DNA of 12,920 nucleotides from contig CAYGJN010000082.1 in NCBI GenBank assembly GCA_964350135.1, positions 1 through 12,920 on the forward strand, given 5' to 3'. Each line of letters starts with the position of its first letter. Within the stretch, counting starts at the first letter, position 1. The translations under genes and the position numbers were made by a program. This DNA comes from CAYGJN01 sp964350135. Lineage in GTDB: Bacteria > Bdellovibrionota > Bacteriovoracia > Bacteriovoracales > Bacteriovoracaceae. Of the stretch, positions 1 to 7,274 are shown in pieces. The notes under the pieces are model-generated. The model saw only the letters and a program-made list of their open reading frames with translations, ran no database searches and was not told where the DNA came from.

Positions 1-504
1 ATCCTAGCAACAAATGGCTATTCTTATCAATTAAGTGATTATTTCAAAGATAAGATTTTTCCAACAAGAGGACAGATCCTTGCAACTGCTCCTGTTGAGA
101 AATTCATGGCCGGACCTTGTTATGCTAATTTCTATCTAGACTATTTTAGACAATTACCTACAGGTGAGATGGTTATAGGAGGCTTTCGTCAACTACAGGC
201 AGATACTGAAAAAGGTGTCTCAGATGAAACTTCAGATCTTATTCAAAATGCCCTTGAGCAGTTTCTTAGAAACCATCTAGATCGACTTAAGGATGTGCCA
301 ATTACCTATCGCTGGTCTGGCATAATGGGCTTTAGTGTTGATGGACAACCAATGATTGGCTCTCTCCCATCAGACTCGCAAATTTATTTTCTTGGAGGTC
401 ATACTTGTCATGGACTAGGATTAGCATTCCATTGTGGAAAGGCATTGAGTGATCTTATGTGGGGTGATAATATTCCAAGTTTTATTAATGCAAAAAGATT
501 TTGA
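1..504 (+). CDS. FAD-dependent oxidoreductase, DAO family (C-terminal part)
   Basis: The reading frame is open from the first base, so the N-terminal part, including the Rossmann FAD-binding motif, lies outside the window; 167 residues are visible. They look like the C-terminal half of a glycine/D-amino-acid oxidase (DAO) family flavoenzyme. PTRGQIL is near residue 20 and GEMVIGGFR near 55. The typical C-terminal flavin-contact region is YRWSGIMGFSVDGQPMIG followed by GGHTCHGLGLAF. The last two blocks resemble the OrdL/PuuB-like branch, which oxidises amines or amino acids, but substrate cannot be read from this fragment. metG starts 16 nt after its stop, so the two are probably co-transcribed. 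The family call is firm; the substrate is unknown. Confidence 0.8.
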   Translation: MLATNGYSYQLSDYFKDKIFPTRGQILATAPVEKFMAGPCYANFYLDYFRQLPTGEMVIGGFRQLQADTEKGVSDETSDLIQNALEQFLRNHLDRLKDVPITYRWSGIMGFSVDGQPMIGSLPSDSQIYFLGGHTCHGLGLAFHCGKALSDLMWGDNIPSFINAKRF

Positions 505-520
505 TATTGAGCGGGATTCT

Positions 521-1996
521 ATGAAAACATTTTATATTACAACAGCAATTGACTATCCAAACGGTACTCCACATATGGGTCATGCTTATGAAAAGATTGT
601 TACTGATTTTTATGCAAGATGGTATAAACAAACCGGACATGATGTCTATTTCCTGACAGGAACAGATGAAAACGGGCAGAAGTTAATTCAAGCAAGTGAA
701 GAGGCTGGTCAGGAGACGTTGCCATTTGTTGATGAACAAGTTGAAGTTTTCAAAGATCTTTGTAATCGACTTCAGATTACAAATAATGATTTTATTAGAA
801 CAACAGAGAAAAGACATATGGAATGTTGCCAAGATTTCTGGCAACAACTAGCAAAGAAAGAATATATTTATTTTGATAAATACAGTGGACTCTATTGCTA
901 CTCATGTGAAAATTTTTACACAGAAACTCAAGCGCCAGACTCATTGTGCCCACATCATCATAAGCCCTTAGAGAAAAAAGAAGAAGAAGGCTATTTTTTC
1001 AAGCTCTCTAATTTTCAGCAATGGATATTGGAGCATATTAAAAATAATAATTTCATTATGTCCTCCAATTCAAAAAAAGAAATTTTATCAAGACTTGAGA
1101 AAGAAGAAACAAGAGACCTTGCAATTTCACGTCCCAATACAGGCTGGGGAGTTCCTGTTCCCGGTGATGATAAATTTGTTATGTATACTTGGTTTGATGC
1201 ACTTATAAATTATTATTCAGCACTTGATACAAAAGAACTTAGAGAAAAATTTTGGCCTGCACAATGTCATGTTATTGGAAAAGATATCATCTGGTTTCAC
1301 ACCGTTATTTGGCCTTGTATTCTTAAAGCTTTAGAAATAGAGCCTCCTAAACATATTTATGTTCACGGTATGGTTTTGGCTGCTGATGGAAAAAAGATGT
1401 CTAAAAGTCTTAACAATGGAGTGAACCCATTAGAAATAATGGACAAATACCCTCTTGAAAGTTTTCGATATTATATTTTAAGAGCTATACCAGCTAAAAA
1501 TGATGGCCCATTTTCAGAAAAAGACCTGATGGAGCGCCATAACTCAGAACTTGGTAATGATTTTGGAAATCTTGTTATGAGAGTTCTTAAATTAAGTATT
1601 AAAAAAATAGCTCCTGAACTTAAATGGGAAAATGACAAACATGAGCTTAATTTTAAAACTCTTGCCACTGATTTTGAGAAACATATTTCAGAATTTGATC
1701 ACCATAGAGCTCTAGATGCTTTATGGGAGAGAATTAGAGAAACAAACCAGTATATTAATCTTACAGAGCCCTGGAAGGTGAAAGAGGATCCTAAAAGACT
1801 TCATGAAATTTTATATAATTGTACACATGCTCTTCATGTCTTTGCCTATTATTTAAACCCAGTCATGCCAGAAATTGTTAATAAGCTTATGGGATATTTG
1901 GGATCTGAGCTTAAAGAAAATCCGATAAACCTCTTTGAAAAAGGTGATTATAAATTAACAGAGCCGGATATTTTGTTCCAAAAGTTCGAATTATGA
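521..1996 (+). CDS. metG: methionyl-tRNA synthetase
   Basis: Cytoplasmic class I aminoacyl-tRNA synthetase that charges tRNA-Met, 491 residues from the chosen start. The HIGH-type signature is HMGH at residues 18-21 and the KMSKS loop is at 292-296. Between them is a single-zinc knuckle, C126-x2-C129 and C143-x2-H146, which matches the CxxC...CxxH arrangement of Thermus MetRS rather than the four-Cys E. coli form. An alpha-helical anticodon-binding domain follows. The protein stops near 490 residues and so lacks the C-terminal EMAP/Trbp111-like tRNA-binding and dimerisation domain of the longer MetRS type. The ATG at 521 is preferred over upstream in-frame ATGs at 449 and 488 because it gives the canonical MKTFYITTAIDYPNG start, has a GAGCGGGA purine stretch just upstream, and does not run into the preceding gene. 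Its stop overlaps the next start (ATGA). Confidence 0.95.
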   Translation: MKTFYITTAIDYPNGTPHMGHAYEKIVTDFYARWYKQTGHDVYFLTGTDENGQKLIQASEEAGQETLPFVDEQVEVFKDLCNRLQITNNDFIRTTEKRHMECCQDFWQQLAKKEYIYFDKYSGLYCYSCENFYTETQAPDSLCPHHHKPLEKKEEEGYFFKLSNFQQWILEHIKNNNFIMSSNSKKEILSRLEKEETRDLAISRPNTGWGVPVPGDDKFVMYTWFDALINYYSALDTKELREKFWPAQCHVIGKDIIWFHTVIWPCILKALEIEPPKHIYVHGMVLAADGKKMSKSLNNGVNPLEIMDKYPLESFRYYILRAIPAKNDGPFSEKDLMERHNSELGNDFGNLVMRVLKLSIKKIAPELKWENDKHELNFKTLATDFEKHISEFDHHRALDALWERIRETNQYINLTEPWKVKEDPKRLHEILYNCTHALHVFAYYLNPVMPEIVNKLMGYLGSELKENPINLFEKGDYKLTEPDILFQKFEL

Positions 1997-3090
1997 AAAT
2001 ATTTTTTTTAATACTTCTTTCTACATTTTCATATTCAAAAGTCTATGGCCCATATGAATCGTTAGGAATGAAATATATTGCAACTGAATTAGTCAATTTG
2101 GATGAAGTTGTCTGGAGTTTAGAGTTTCTTAATGAGAATCAAATTATTTATTCTCTTAGAAAAGGTGAACTTGGTGTTTTGAATTTAGCATCAAAGAAAA
2201 CTCTTAAAATCGCTCATCAACTTACTATTGCTGATAAAGGACAAGGTGGGTTACTTGACCTTGCAGTATCAAAAGACTTTAGCAAAGATAAATTTATTTA
2301 TTTCACTTATAGCAAAGAAAAATCTGGTCTCTATACAACTATTCTTGCTAGAGGAAAGCTTATTGCAAATGAGTTAAAAGAAATTACTACTCTCTTTGAA
2401 GCTAAGCCTTATTTTGATAAAACTCATCATTTTGGTTCAAGGATTATAATAGATGATAACTTTATTTTTATAACTATAGGAGACCGTGGTAATAGAGATA
2501 AAGCTCAAAGCCTTAGTACTCATAATGGCAAAATTATAAGACTCAATCTTGATGGCAGTATTCCTAAGTCAAATCCATTTTATAATTCAAAAGGCGCTCT
2601 TAAAGAGATTTGGAGTTATGGACATAGAAATCCTCAAGGCCTAGCACTGAACTCTATGGATAAGTCACTCTGGGCCCAAGAACACGGCCCGAGAGGTGGT
2701 GATGAGATCAATCTCATTCTTCCAAGCAAAAATTATGGATGGCCTATTATTACTTATGGTAAGGAATACTGGGGACCGAGTATAGGAGAAGGAACATCCA
2801 AAAAAGGAATGGAGCAACCAGTTAAATACTATATACCCTCAATTGCCCCTAGTGGATTACTTATCTATAGCGGTAATAAATTCAACAAATGGCAAGGCCA
2901 TTTTTTTTCTGGGGCTTTAAAACTAAAACATTTAAATAGAGTTTTTATTAAAGATAAAAAAGCGACCCAAGAAGAGAGATTACTGAAAGAGCTTGATAAA
3001 AGAATTCGTGATGTTATTCAAGGACCTGATGAGCTTATCTATATTTCTACTGATGAAGGGTCTATTTTTCAGATCTCCCCAGCAAATTAG
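1993..3090 (+). CDS. PQQ-dependent aldose sugar dehydrogenase (soluble Asd/YliI type)
   Basis: A 365-residue exported protein of the soluble quinoprotein glucose/aldose dehydrogenase family, close in length to E. coli YliI (about 371 aa). The family oxidises aldose sugars in the periplasm with PQQ and calcium in a six-bladed beta-propeller. A short signal peptide (MKIFFLILLSTFSYS) is followed by family blocks in order: GQGGLLDLA at 83-91, HHFGSRI at 145-151 (H146 is the likely catalytic-base position), GDRG at 163-166, GKIIRLN at 179-185, GHRNPQGLAL at 210-219, HGPRGGDEIN at 231-240, NYGWP at 247-251 and SIAPSGL at 283-289. The start overlaps the metG stop by 4 nt, implying translational coupling. 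No PQQ biosynthesis gene is present here. The family is clear; the sugar substrate is unknown, and real PQQ use is inferred. Confidence 0.9.
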   Translation: MKIFFLILLSTFSYSKVYGPYESLGMKYIATELVNLDEVVWSLEFLNENQIIYSLRKGELGVLNLASKKTLKIAHQLTIADKGQGGLLDLAVSKDFSKDKFIYFTYSKEKSGLYTTILARGKLIANELKEITTLFEAKPYFDKTHHFGSRIIIDDNFIFITIGDRGNRDKAQSLSTHNGKIIRLNLDGSIPKSNPFYNSKGALKEIWSYGHRNPQGLALNSMDKSLWAQEHGPRGGDEINLILPSKNYGWPIITYGKEYWGPSIGEGTSKKGMEQPVKYYIPSIAPSGLLIYSGNKFNKWQGHFFSGALKLKHLNRVFIKDKKATQEERLLKELDKRIRDVIQGPDELIYISTDEGSIFQISPAN

Positions 3091-4055
3091 CCGCCTTGAA
3101 TAATAATTTCTACAAATGATTGAAGAAGCTTCTTGTCATATTTACCTACATCAAGCTTCATTAGCTCAATTGCCTCAATAGCACTGATTGCTTCATGTTC
3201 ACCCCTTTTTGATATCAAAGAGACAAAATGATCTGCAATACAAACAATTTTAGCAGGGTAAAAAATTTCTGCCCCTCTCATTGAGTTAGGAAAACCACCA
3301 CCATTGGGTTGCTCATGATGTTGTAAAACAATTGAGAGAACCTCTCCCTTGATACAACGGTAACGCTCCAAGGCCCTTTTGCCGAGCTCTGGGTGAGTTT
3401 TAATTTCTTTAAACTCCTCAGCACTCATATCTAAAACTTCATAAGGATCAATGGGTAGTTGTGTAAGTCCAATATCGTGAAGAAAAGCTCCAAGACCAAT
3501 ATTGTTTAAACTTTGCTCAGACTCAATATCAACTTTTCTTGCAAGTAGAATTGCAAATACACTTACAAGTACTGAGTGCTTAAGAACATGAGGTTTTTGG
3601 GTTAGTTTGGATATAATATTAACAATGGCCTTAGGATCTGATTCAAGTACTTTTACACAACCTGACACCGCAGCTGCTGCGTGATTGATCGAGTTCTCGT
3701 TAAGATTATGCTCAACCATAATTTCAAAAGCAGATGACTTTATAACGTCTCCAACAATTCTCTTACAATCATTAACTGATAATTGTTTTGTTTGACCAAC
3801 GTTTTCAAAACCAATTTGTGCAACAAGGACTTTATATTTAGCATAATCATCTCTTGTTACAGAGAAATGACTTACTCCTTTAGATTTATAGGTATCAACT
3901 CTATCAAAATCCAATAAGTCTGTTTCATTAAAAAGCTTTGTGTACTTTCCTTCTTTACGCTGAACAAAAATATCAAAAGGAAGTTCACCAGTGAATTTTT
4001 TGAGAATTTCAATTTTAATCTGAACATAATCTGAATTCAATTTAGGGGCTCCCAA
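3087..4055 (-). CDS. HD-GYP domain protein with a GFP variant motif (Bd1817-like)
   Basis: A 322-residue cytoplasmic protein without signal peptide. Residues 1-110 form an uncharacterised N-terminal domain; about 125-320 is an HD-GYP domain, the family that hydrolyses cyclic di-GMP. Visible metal-ligand positions are H160, H193-D194 (HDIG), H221, H246-H247 (HHE) and D275. The diagnostic loop reads NGGGFP (251-256), so the GYP tyrosine is phenylalanine and the usual DG aspartate is asparagine. The usual second Asp of the later DxxDAL block is also absent (ADHFVSL). Bdellovibrio Bd1817, a structurally studied HD-GYP protein of about 308 aa, likewise lacks the tyrosine; homology to it is my inference. 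The start is TTG, chosen because GGAGGA lies just upstream. The gene ends in a 4-nt convergent overlap with the aldose dehydrogenase. It may be a c-di-GMP phosphodiesterase with altered chemistry or a receptor. Confidence 0.88.
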   Translation of the reverse strand: MGAPKLNSDYVQIKIEILKKFTGELPFDIFVQRKEGKYTKLFNETDLLDFDRVDTYKSKGVSHFSVTRDDYAKYKVLVAQIGFENVGQTKQLSVNDCKRIVGDVIKSSAFEIMVEHNLNENSINHAAAAVSGCVKVLESDPKAIVNIISKLTQKPHVLKHSVLVSVFAILLARKVDIESEQSLNNIGLGAFLHDIGLTQLPIDPYEVLDMSAEEFKEIKTHPELGKRALERYRCIKGEVLSIVLQHHEQPNGGGFPNSMRGAEIFYPAKIVCIADHFVSLISKRGEHEAISAIEAIELMKLDVGKYDKKLLQSFVEIIIQGG

Positions 4056-4059
4056 AAAA

Positions 4060-4066
4060 TCCTCCG
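4060..4066 (-). promoter_or_regulatory. Shine-Dalgarno that sets the TTG start of the HD-GYP gene
   Basis: On the minus strand this reads CGGAGGA, four nucleotides before the TTG at 4055-4053. No ATG or GTG in the same frame is equally well placed, so this site decides the unusual start codon. Confidence 0.65.
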
Positions 4067-4143
4067 TGAAACAATCTCTAACCTCTTCGGATTAATGAAA
4101 CTAATTCCTTAAAGTAATTGAAAAAAAAGGCGTCTTTACTCTA

Positions 4144-5286
4144 CTAAAAAAAACGGTTAATTTTCAAAAAAACTTCTTTTGTTTGTTTTATAATTTTTGC
4201 GCGCCAATCTTTGTCTGAGGGATAGAACATTTCAGAAAATGATTGATTTGCCTTTAGTTTTGTATCTGAGCTCTTATAATTAAAGAAATTTCCTTGATTT
4301 TCAACTCTCATTCTATAAAGAGAGTCTAGTGATCCAAAAGTTGTTTGGCTATCAAGGGTGCCATACTCAAAGGTAAAGGATAATAATATTTTATCAGGTG
4401 GTATTAGACTTTCTATATAATCAGTCAGGCCCCCCTTAACTTTATAGAAGTCTTTTTGTTTAGAAAAAGTTAGCTCTTCATTTTTAAAAATTCTCTTTCT
4501 TAGCTTTATTGCTATTTCAGGTATGTCTTTTTCTGCCCATAGGTGAAGTTTTCCCTTTTCTCCATAACCTGTGTGTAAATCAATTAAAATGTTTTTTTTA
4601 TGAGCGGAGATCTTATCTCTTACAATATTATTTAATAGCTCTCGTTGTTGACTTGGACTAGAGCCTCCATAAAACAACCCTTTTTCATTATGATACTGAC
4701 CACCAACAATAGATTGAGTTAGCTTATCTTTCCCTTTCAAGATAAGAGCTGGTATAAATTTAATTAAAAAATAGAGTTTAGATGCAAAATTATAGGATTT
4801 AACCTCTGTGCTTGGATTTAGTAATGAATTAAGCTCTTTATAAGAGTTACTGTCATTTTGATAATTCTCATCTTGAATGAGAAAGTTTCTATTAAGATCA
4901 ATATTATTTTCATCTACTCTTCTCTTATACTTATGTCCATAGGGATTAAGTGAATGGATAAGTAAAATTGAGTAATTATTATCTTTAAAAATATCAGCAT
5001 AGTTTTCTACAAATAATTTTTGAACTGCACTGCCAACAAAGGCCTCTATGCCATGGACACCAGAAATCAAAATAATAAGTTTTTCTTTTGATTTATGTTC
5101 AAAATAGGCTGTACTGATTTTTAGATCATCGTCAACTTGTGAATGGACTAAAAACTCTTTAGTTTCAAAGAAATGTTCATTTGCGATATGAGTAAATTCT
5201 TCTCTGCATTGATTATAAGATTCACAAAAATAACTTGCTTGGGTGCTTAAGCAGAGTAAAAATGAACAATAGCTTAATAACTTCAC
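4144..5286 (-). CDS. secreted DUF2817 / M14-like zinc hydrolase
   Basis: A 380-residue protein with an N-terminal signal peptide (about 1-18, ending TQAS), so it probably acts in the periplasm or outside the cell. It has the M14 zinc-carboxypeptidase layout of DUF2817 proteins. The first zinc motif is SGVHGIEAF (H78, E81), the substrate-binding stretch is NIDLNRNF (128-135), the third zinc ligand is LIDLHTGYG (H238), and the catalytic glutamate is probably in FTFEYGT (E307). All catalytic positions are present, so it should be an active metallo-peptidase or amidase. DUF2817 substrates are not established. The start is GTG, two nucleotides after the stop of the YbjQ-fusion gene, with only a weak GGAT upstream; translational coupling is likely. 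It is the last gene of the four-gene run, with an 88-nt gap before the HD-GYP gene. Confidence 0.82.
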   Translation of the reverse strand: MKLLSYCSFLLCLSTQASYFCESYNQCREEFTHIANEHFFETKEFLVHSQVDDDLKISTAYFEHKSKEKLIILISGVHGIEAFVGSAVQKLFVENYADIFKDNNYSILLIHSLNPYGHKYKRRVDENNIDLNRNFLIQDENYQNDSNSYKELNSLLNPSTEVKSYNFASKLYFLIKFIPALILKGKDKLTQSIVGGQYHNEKGLFYGGSSPSQQRELLNNIVRDKISAHKKNILIDLHTGYGEKGKLHLWAEKDIPEIAIKLRKRIFKNEELTFSKQKDFYKVKGGLTDYIESLIPPDKILLSFTFEYGTLDSQTTFGSLDSLYRMRVENQGNFFNYKSSDTKLKANQSFSEMFYPSDKDWRAKIIKQTKEVFLKINRFF

Positions 5287-5288
5287 TT

Positions 5289-6074
5289 CTAATCCAATAT
5301 AGTAAATATATTTTCACACTTACTACAACGGACCTGTTGCCCGTCCTCTTCAAGATCGTAGTCTTGTAGGTCATCACCCATTATACTTGTGACGTTAAAA
5401 ACAGCACTGCAGGAAGGGCATTTTGCAAGAAACTTATCTTCTTTTTTAATAACTTTAGCGATTGGATATTTATTATCTTCAGATGAACTCTTTGTAGGTG
5501 GTGCGATCATTTGCTCATTTGAGTTTTGCCCTGGAACAGGAGGCACTGGAGCATTTGTATTATTATTTTTAGTATCAGAGGTAAAAGAGAAATCTCCAAA
5601 AGCATCTTTTTTTGATGAACTAGAACTTGTAAATGAGACTCCATTACCCCCGCTCATAGCAGCAAGTATATTTCCAACAGCTCCTACAGGTACATAGTTT
5701 CCAATTGGTTTTATAATAACCCCTGTGCCATGTGCGGTAACTTCAGCTGCTCCCTGTACTCCAATATTAAAATCAAATCTAAAATCAATAACAGCATTTG
5801 CCCCTAGCCTAGCTGCCATTTGTAACATTCTATCTAGAGCATTTTGTCTGGATTCATCACTTAGTTCAGTATAAGAAGTTAACTCTCCTCCGGTAATATT
5901 CTTACAACCCATGAAACAGTCTTGAACTGAATCTCTTGCCCTCATTGATATTCCCCACACCATTCCCTTATAGCTCATAATCTCATAGCCATCAAAGCCA
6001 TCACCGGCAGTGGTTAAGATTTGACCAGAGATCTCTTCTCTTGTTCCAACTAATAAATCCTTTTTATTAAGCAT
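5289..6074 (-). CDS. YbjQ/DUF74-family domain fused to MJ0042-type zinc finger
   Basis: A 261-residue soluble protein without signal peptide, built of three parts. Residues 5-125 match the YbjQ (UPF0145) 'heavy-metal-binding' family: TTAGDGFDGYEI near 21-32, GGELTSYTEL at 62-71, LGANAVIDFRFD at 90-101 and HGTGVIIKP at 115-123. These proteins form pentamers of unclear function. Residues 128-217 are a low-complexity Gly/Ser/Asn/Pro linker. Residues 218-261 form a zinc ribbon, C219-x2-C222 and C250-x2-C253, with the MJ0042-like pattern of two CxxC pairs flanking an acidic loop and the ending VRCSKCENIF. An extra Cys pair (C53, C57) sits inside the YbjQ domain. Free-standing YbjQ is only about 105 aa, so this is a clear fusion. 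The start overlaps the upstream membrane-protein gene by 8 nt. No function can be assigned with confidence. Confidence 0.85.
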   Translation of the reverse strand: MLNKKDLLVGTREEISGQILTTAGDGFDGYEIMSYKGMVWGISMRARDSVQDCFMGCKNITGGELTSYTELSDESRQNALDRMLQMAARLGANAVIDFRFDFNIGVQGAAEVTAHGTGVIIKPIGNYVPVGAVGNILAAMSGGNGVSFTSSSSSKKDAFGDFSFTSDTKNNNTNAPVPPVPGQNSNEQMIAPPTKSSSEDNKYPIAKVIKKEDKFLAKCPSCSAVFNVTSIMGDDLQDYDLEEDGQQVRCSKCENIFTILD

Positions 6075-6639
6075 AGTCTTTAGCCCCTTTAGGTTTTTTA
6101 TTGATTAAGACTTTTTTATAATATTCTTGTTCAAAATCTTTATGAGCATTGGCCCATAACTTATAGCCTGAACATACTTTCCCTTTGCCATACTCATGAC
6201 AGGAAAAGCATTCATTTAATTTTCTTTTTTTTCTAGATTTATAATTAATAATTAAAAATAACAAAAGGATAAAGCCACTTAAAATGCTAAATGGTTCTAA
6301 AGCAATTAGATAATAAAGAATTAATGAAATCTCTAGTCCAAGAAATGATCTATGAAAATCCTGATAAAATCTTTTAAGCTTCGGATAAACTAACTCGTTA
6401 CCAAATACGATTACGATTACTAAGGGTAGAAGCATCGTTTCGTGCCAAGGAAATTTAAAAGTCACTAGCCCTATTATTCCTATGGAAAAGCTCCCCCATA
6501 AAAAAAAGCAACTTCTACAAATATTTAGTTTTTTTAATTTTATAATTTTTTGAGAATACTCATGACAAAGAGGTTTATGGGCCCAATAAAATGGCCAGAA
6601 ATGTTTTAGGTGAAGCCATCTATAATAAAAGCTTATCAT
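6067..6639 (-). CDS. polytopic membrane protein with two Cys clusters
   Basis: I do not recognise the family. From the ATG at 6639 the protein has 190 residues. Hydrophobic segments are at roughly 46-62, 68-82, 101-115 and 117-132, suggesting about four membrane helices. A Cys/His cluster precedes the first helix (C25, H26, C41, C44) and a second follows the last one after a basic KSRKKRK stretch (C144, C147, H148, C156). The basic stretch suggests the tail is cytoplasmic, so these look like zinc knuckles. An in-frame start at 6675 would add 12 residues, but 6639 is preferred because its ATG overlaps the upstream stop as ATGA. The 3' end overlaps the YbjQ fusion by 8 nt. It lies between two other zinc-ribbon genes, which suggests a shared envelope or regulatory role. 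Confidence 0.75.
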   Translation of the reverse strand: MISFYYRWLHLKHFWPFYWAHKPLCHEYSQKIIKLKKLNICRSCFFLWGSFSIGIIGLVTFKFPWHETMLLPLVIVIVFGNELVYPKLKRFYQDFHRSFLGLEISLILYYLIALEPFSILSGFILLLFLIINYKSRKKRKLNECFSCHEYGKGKVCSGYKLWANAHKDFEQEYYKKVLINKKPKGAKDYA

Positions 6640-6842
6640 TTGATAAGCTCCGCTAGAGCTCCACAGCTTGAACATCTTACAACATCAGATTGTTCAACTG
6701 TTATCACTTCACTACATTTAGAACACCGATATGTATTTCTTGTTTTTTTGGCATACATAAAAAAAAGCATTACACCAAGTATTGGAGCAGTTATGTATAC
6801 TATCCACAAAATGAATCGATACTCTTCAATTAAATCCAGCAT
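6636..6842 (-). CDS. small membrane-anchored zinc-ribbon protein
   Basis: A 68-residue protein with one strongly hydrophobic helix at about 10-30 followed by a basic AKKTR stop-transfer stretch, so the C-terminus is predicted to be cytoplasmic. The tail is a compact zinc ribbon, C40-x2-C43 and C57-x2-C60. The family is unknown. It is the first gene of the minus-strand run and its TGA overlaps the next ATG. No good Shine-Dalgarno is visible upstream. It is short, but the paired CxxC motifs, the helix and the coupled stop/start make it a credible real gene. The ORF read on the opposite strand here (6610-6855) has no such features. Confidence 0.75.
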   Translation of the reverse strand: MLDLIEEYRFILWIVYITAPILGVMLFFMYAKKTRNTYRCSKCSEVITVEQSDVVRCSSCGALAELIK

Positions 6843-6884
6843 TATTCTATTTTAAAAGAGATAGGGATTTTATACTATAGGAAT
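6843..6884. promoter_or_regulatory. compact divergent promoter region
   Basis: Only 42 nt separate the starts of the zinc-ribbon operon (minus) and the thioesterase gene (plus), so both promoters must lie here or extend into the flanking genes. On the plus strand TATACT at 6871-6876 is a five-of-six match to a -10 box. On the minus strand the same segment contains TATAAAAT (6874-6867). No convincing -35 box is seen for either direction. Overlapping -10 elements would make the two transcripts compete. Confidence 0.4.
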
Positions 6885-7274
6885 ATGTTTAACCTAAAAA
6901 TCTCCCCACGTTTTGCTGATACGGATGCACTTGGACATATTAATAACGCTGCTCTTATTACCTGGCTTGAAGAGGCCAGACGTCCAATTTTTAAGATTTT
7001 TATACCCGACCTAGACCCTAAAAAATGGAAACTAATACTTGCCCATTTCAGAGTAGATTTTAAGGCCCAGACCTATTATCAAAAAGATGCTGAGATCAAA
7101 ACAACAATCTCAAAAATTGGAAATTCTTCATTTGAGCTTTCTCAGGAAGTTTGGCAAGGTGAAACTCTTTGCGCTACGGCCTTAGTTATAATGGTTCATT
7201 TTGATTATACAAAAAATAAGTCGGCTTCTATACCAAAACAGATAAAAGAAAAACTAGAGACTCACCAAAATTAA
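6885..7274 (+). CDS. acyl-CoA thioesterase, 4HBT hotdog family
   Basis: A 129-residue cytoplasmic single-hotdog protein of the 4-hydroxybenzoyl-CoA thioesterase/YbgC type, which hydrolyses acyl-CoA thioesters. The diagnostic N-terminal block is RFADTDALGHINNAALITWLEEAR: D14 is the likely catalytic aspartate, and G17-H18 with N20-N21 at the start of the hotdog helix fit the family. The length is normal (about 130 aa). The start is the only sensible ATG; AGGA at 6879-6882 is too close to be a normal ribosome site, and the -10-like box ends only 8 nt upstream. It converges on the fumarase gene and shares the four bases TTAA at its stop. Acyl substrate is unknown. Confidence 0.87.
   Translation: MFNLKISPRFADTDALGHINNAALITWLEEARRPIFKIFIPDLDPKKWKLILAHFRVDFKAQTYYQKDAEIKTTISKIGNSSFELSQEVWQGETLCATALVIMVHFDYTKNKSASIPKQIKEKLETHQN

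Noticed and set aside
449..520. Longer metG start at 449 or 488
   Set aside because: It would overlap the oxidoreductase gene by up to 56 nt and add residues not typical of MetRS. The ATG at 521 gives the canonical N-terminus.
4115..4140. Terminator after the DUF2817 gene
   Set aside because: On the minus strand there is a T run after AAAG-ACGC-CTTT, but a 4-bp AT-rich stem is too weak to call.
5389..5697. Plus-strand ORF of 102 codons opposite the YbjQ fusion
   Set aside because: It mirrors the zinc-finger and linker coding region; the minus-strand frame has clear domains and this one does not.
6199..6213. CxxCH in the polytopic membrane protein as a cytochrome c haem site
   Set aside because: The motif follows a basic stretch that places it on the cytoplasmic side, where haem c is not attached. 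A further Cys eight residues after H148 fits a zinc knuckle better.
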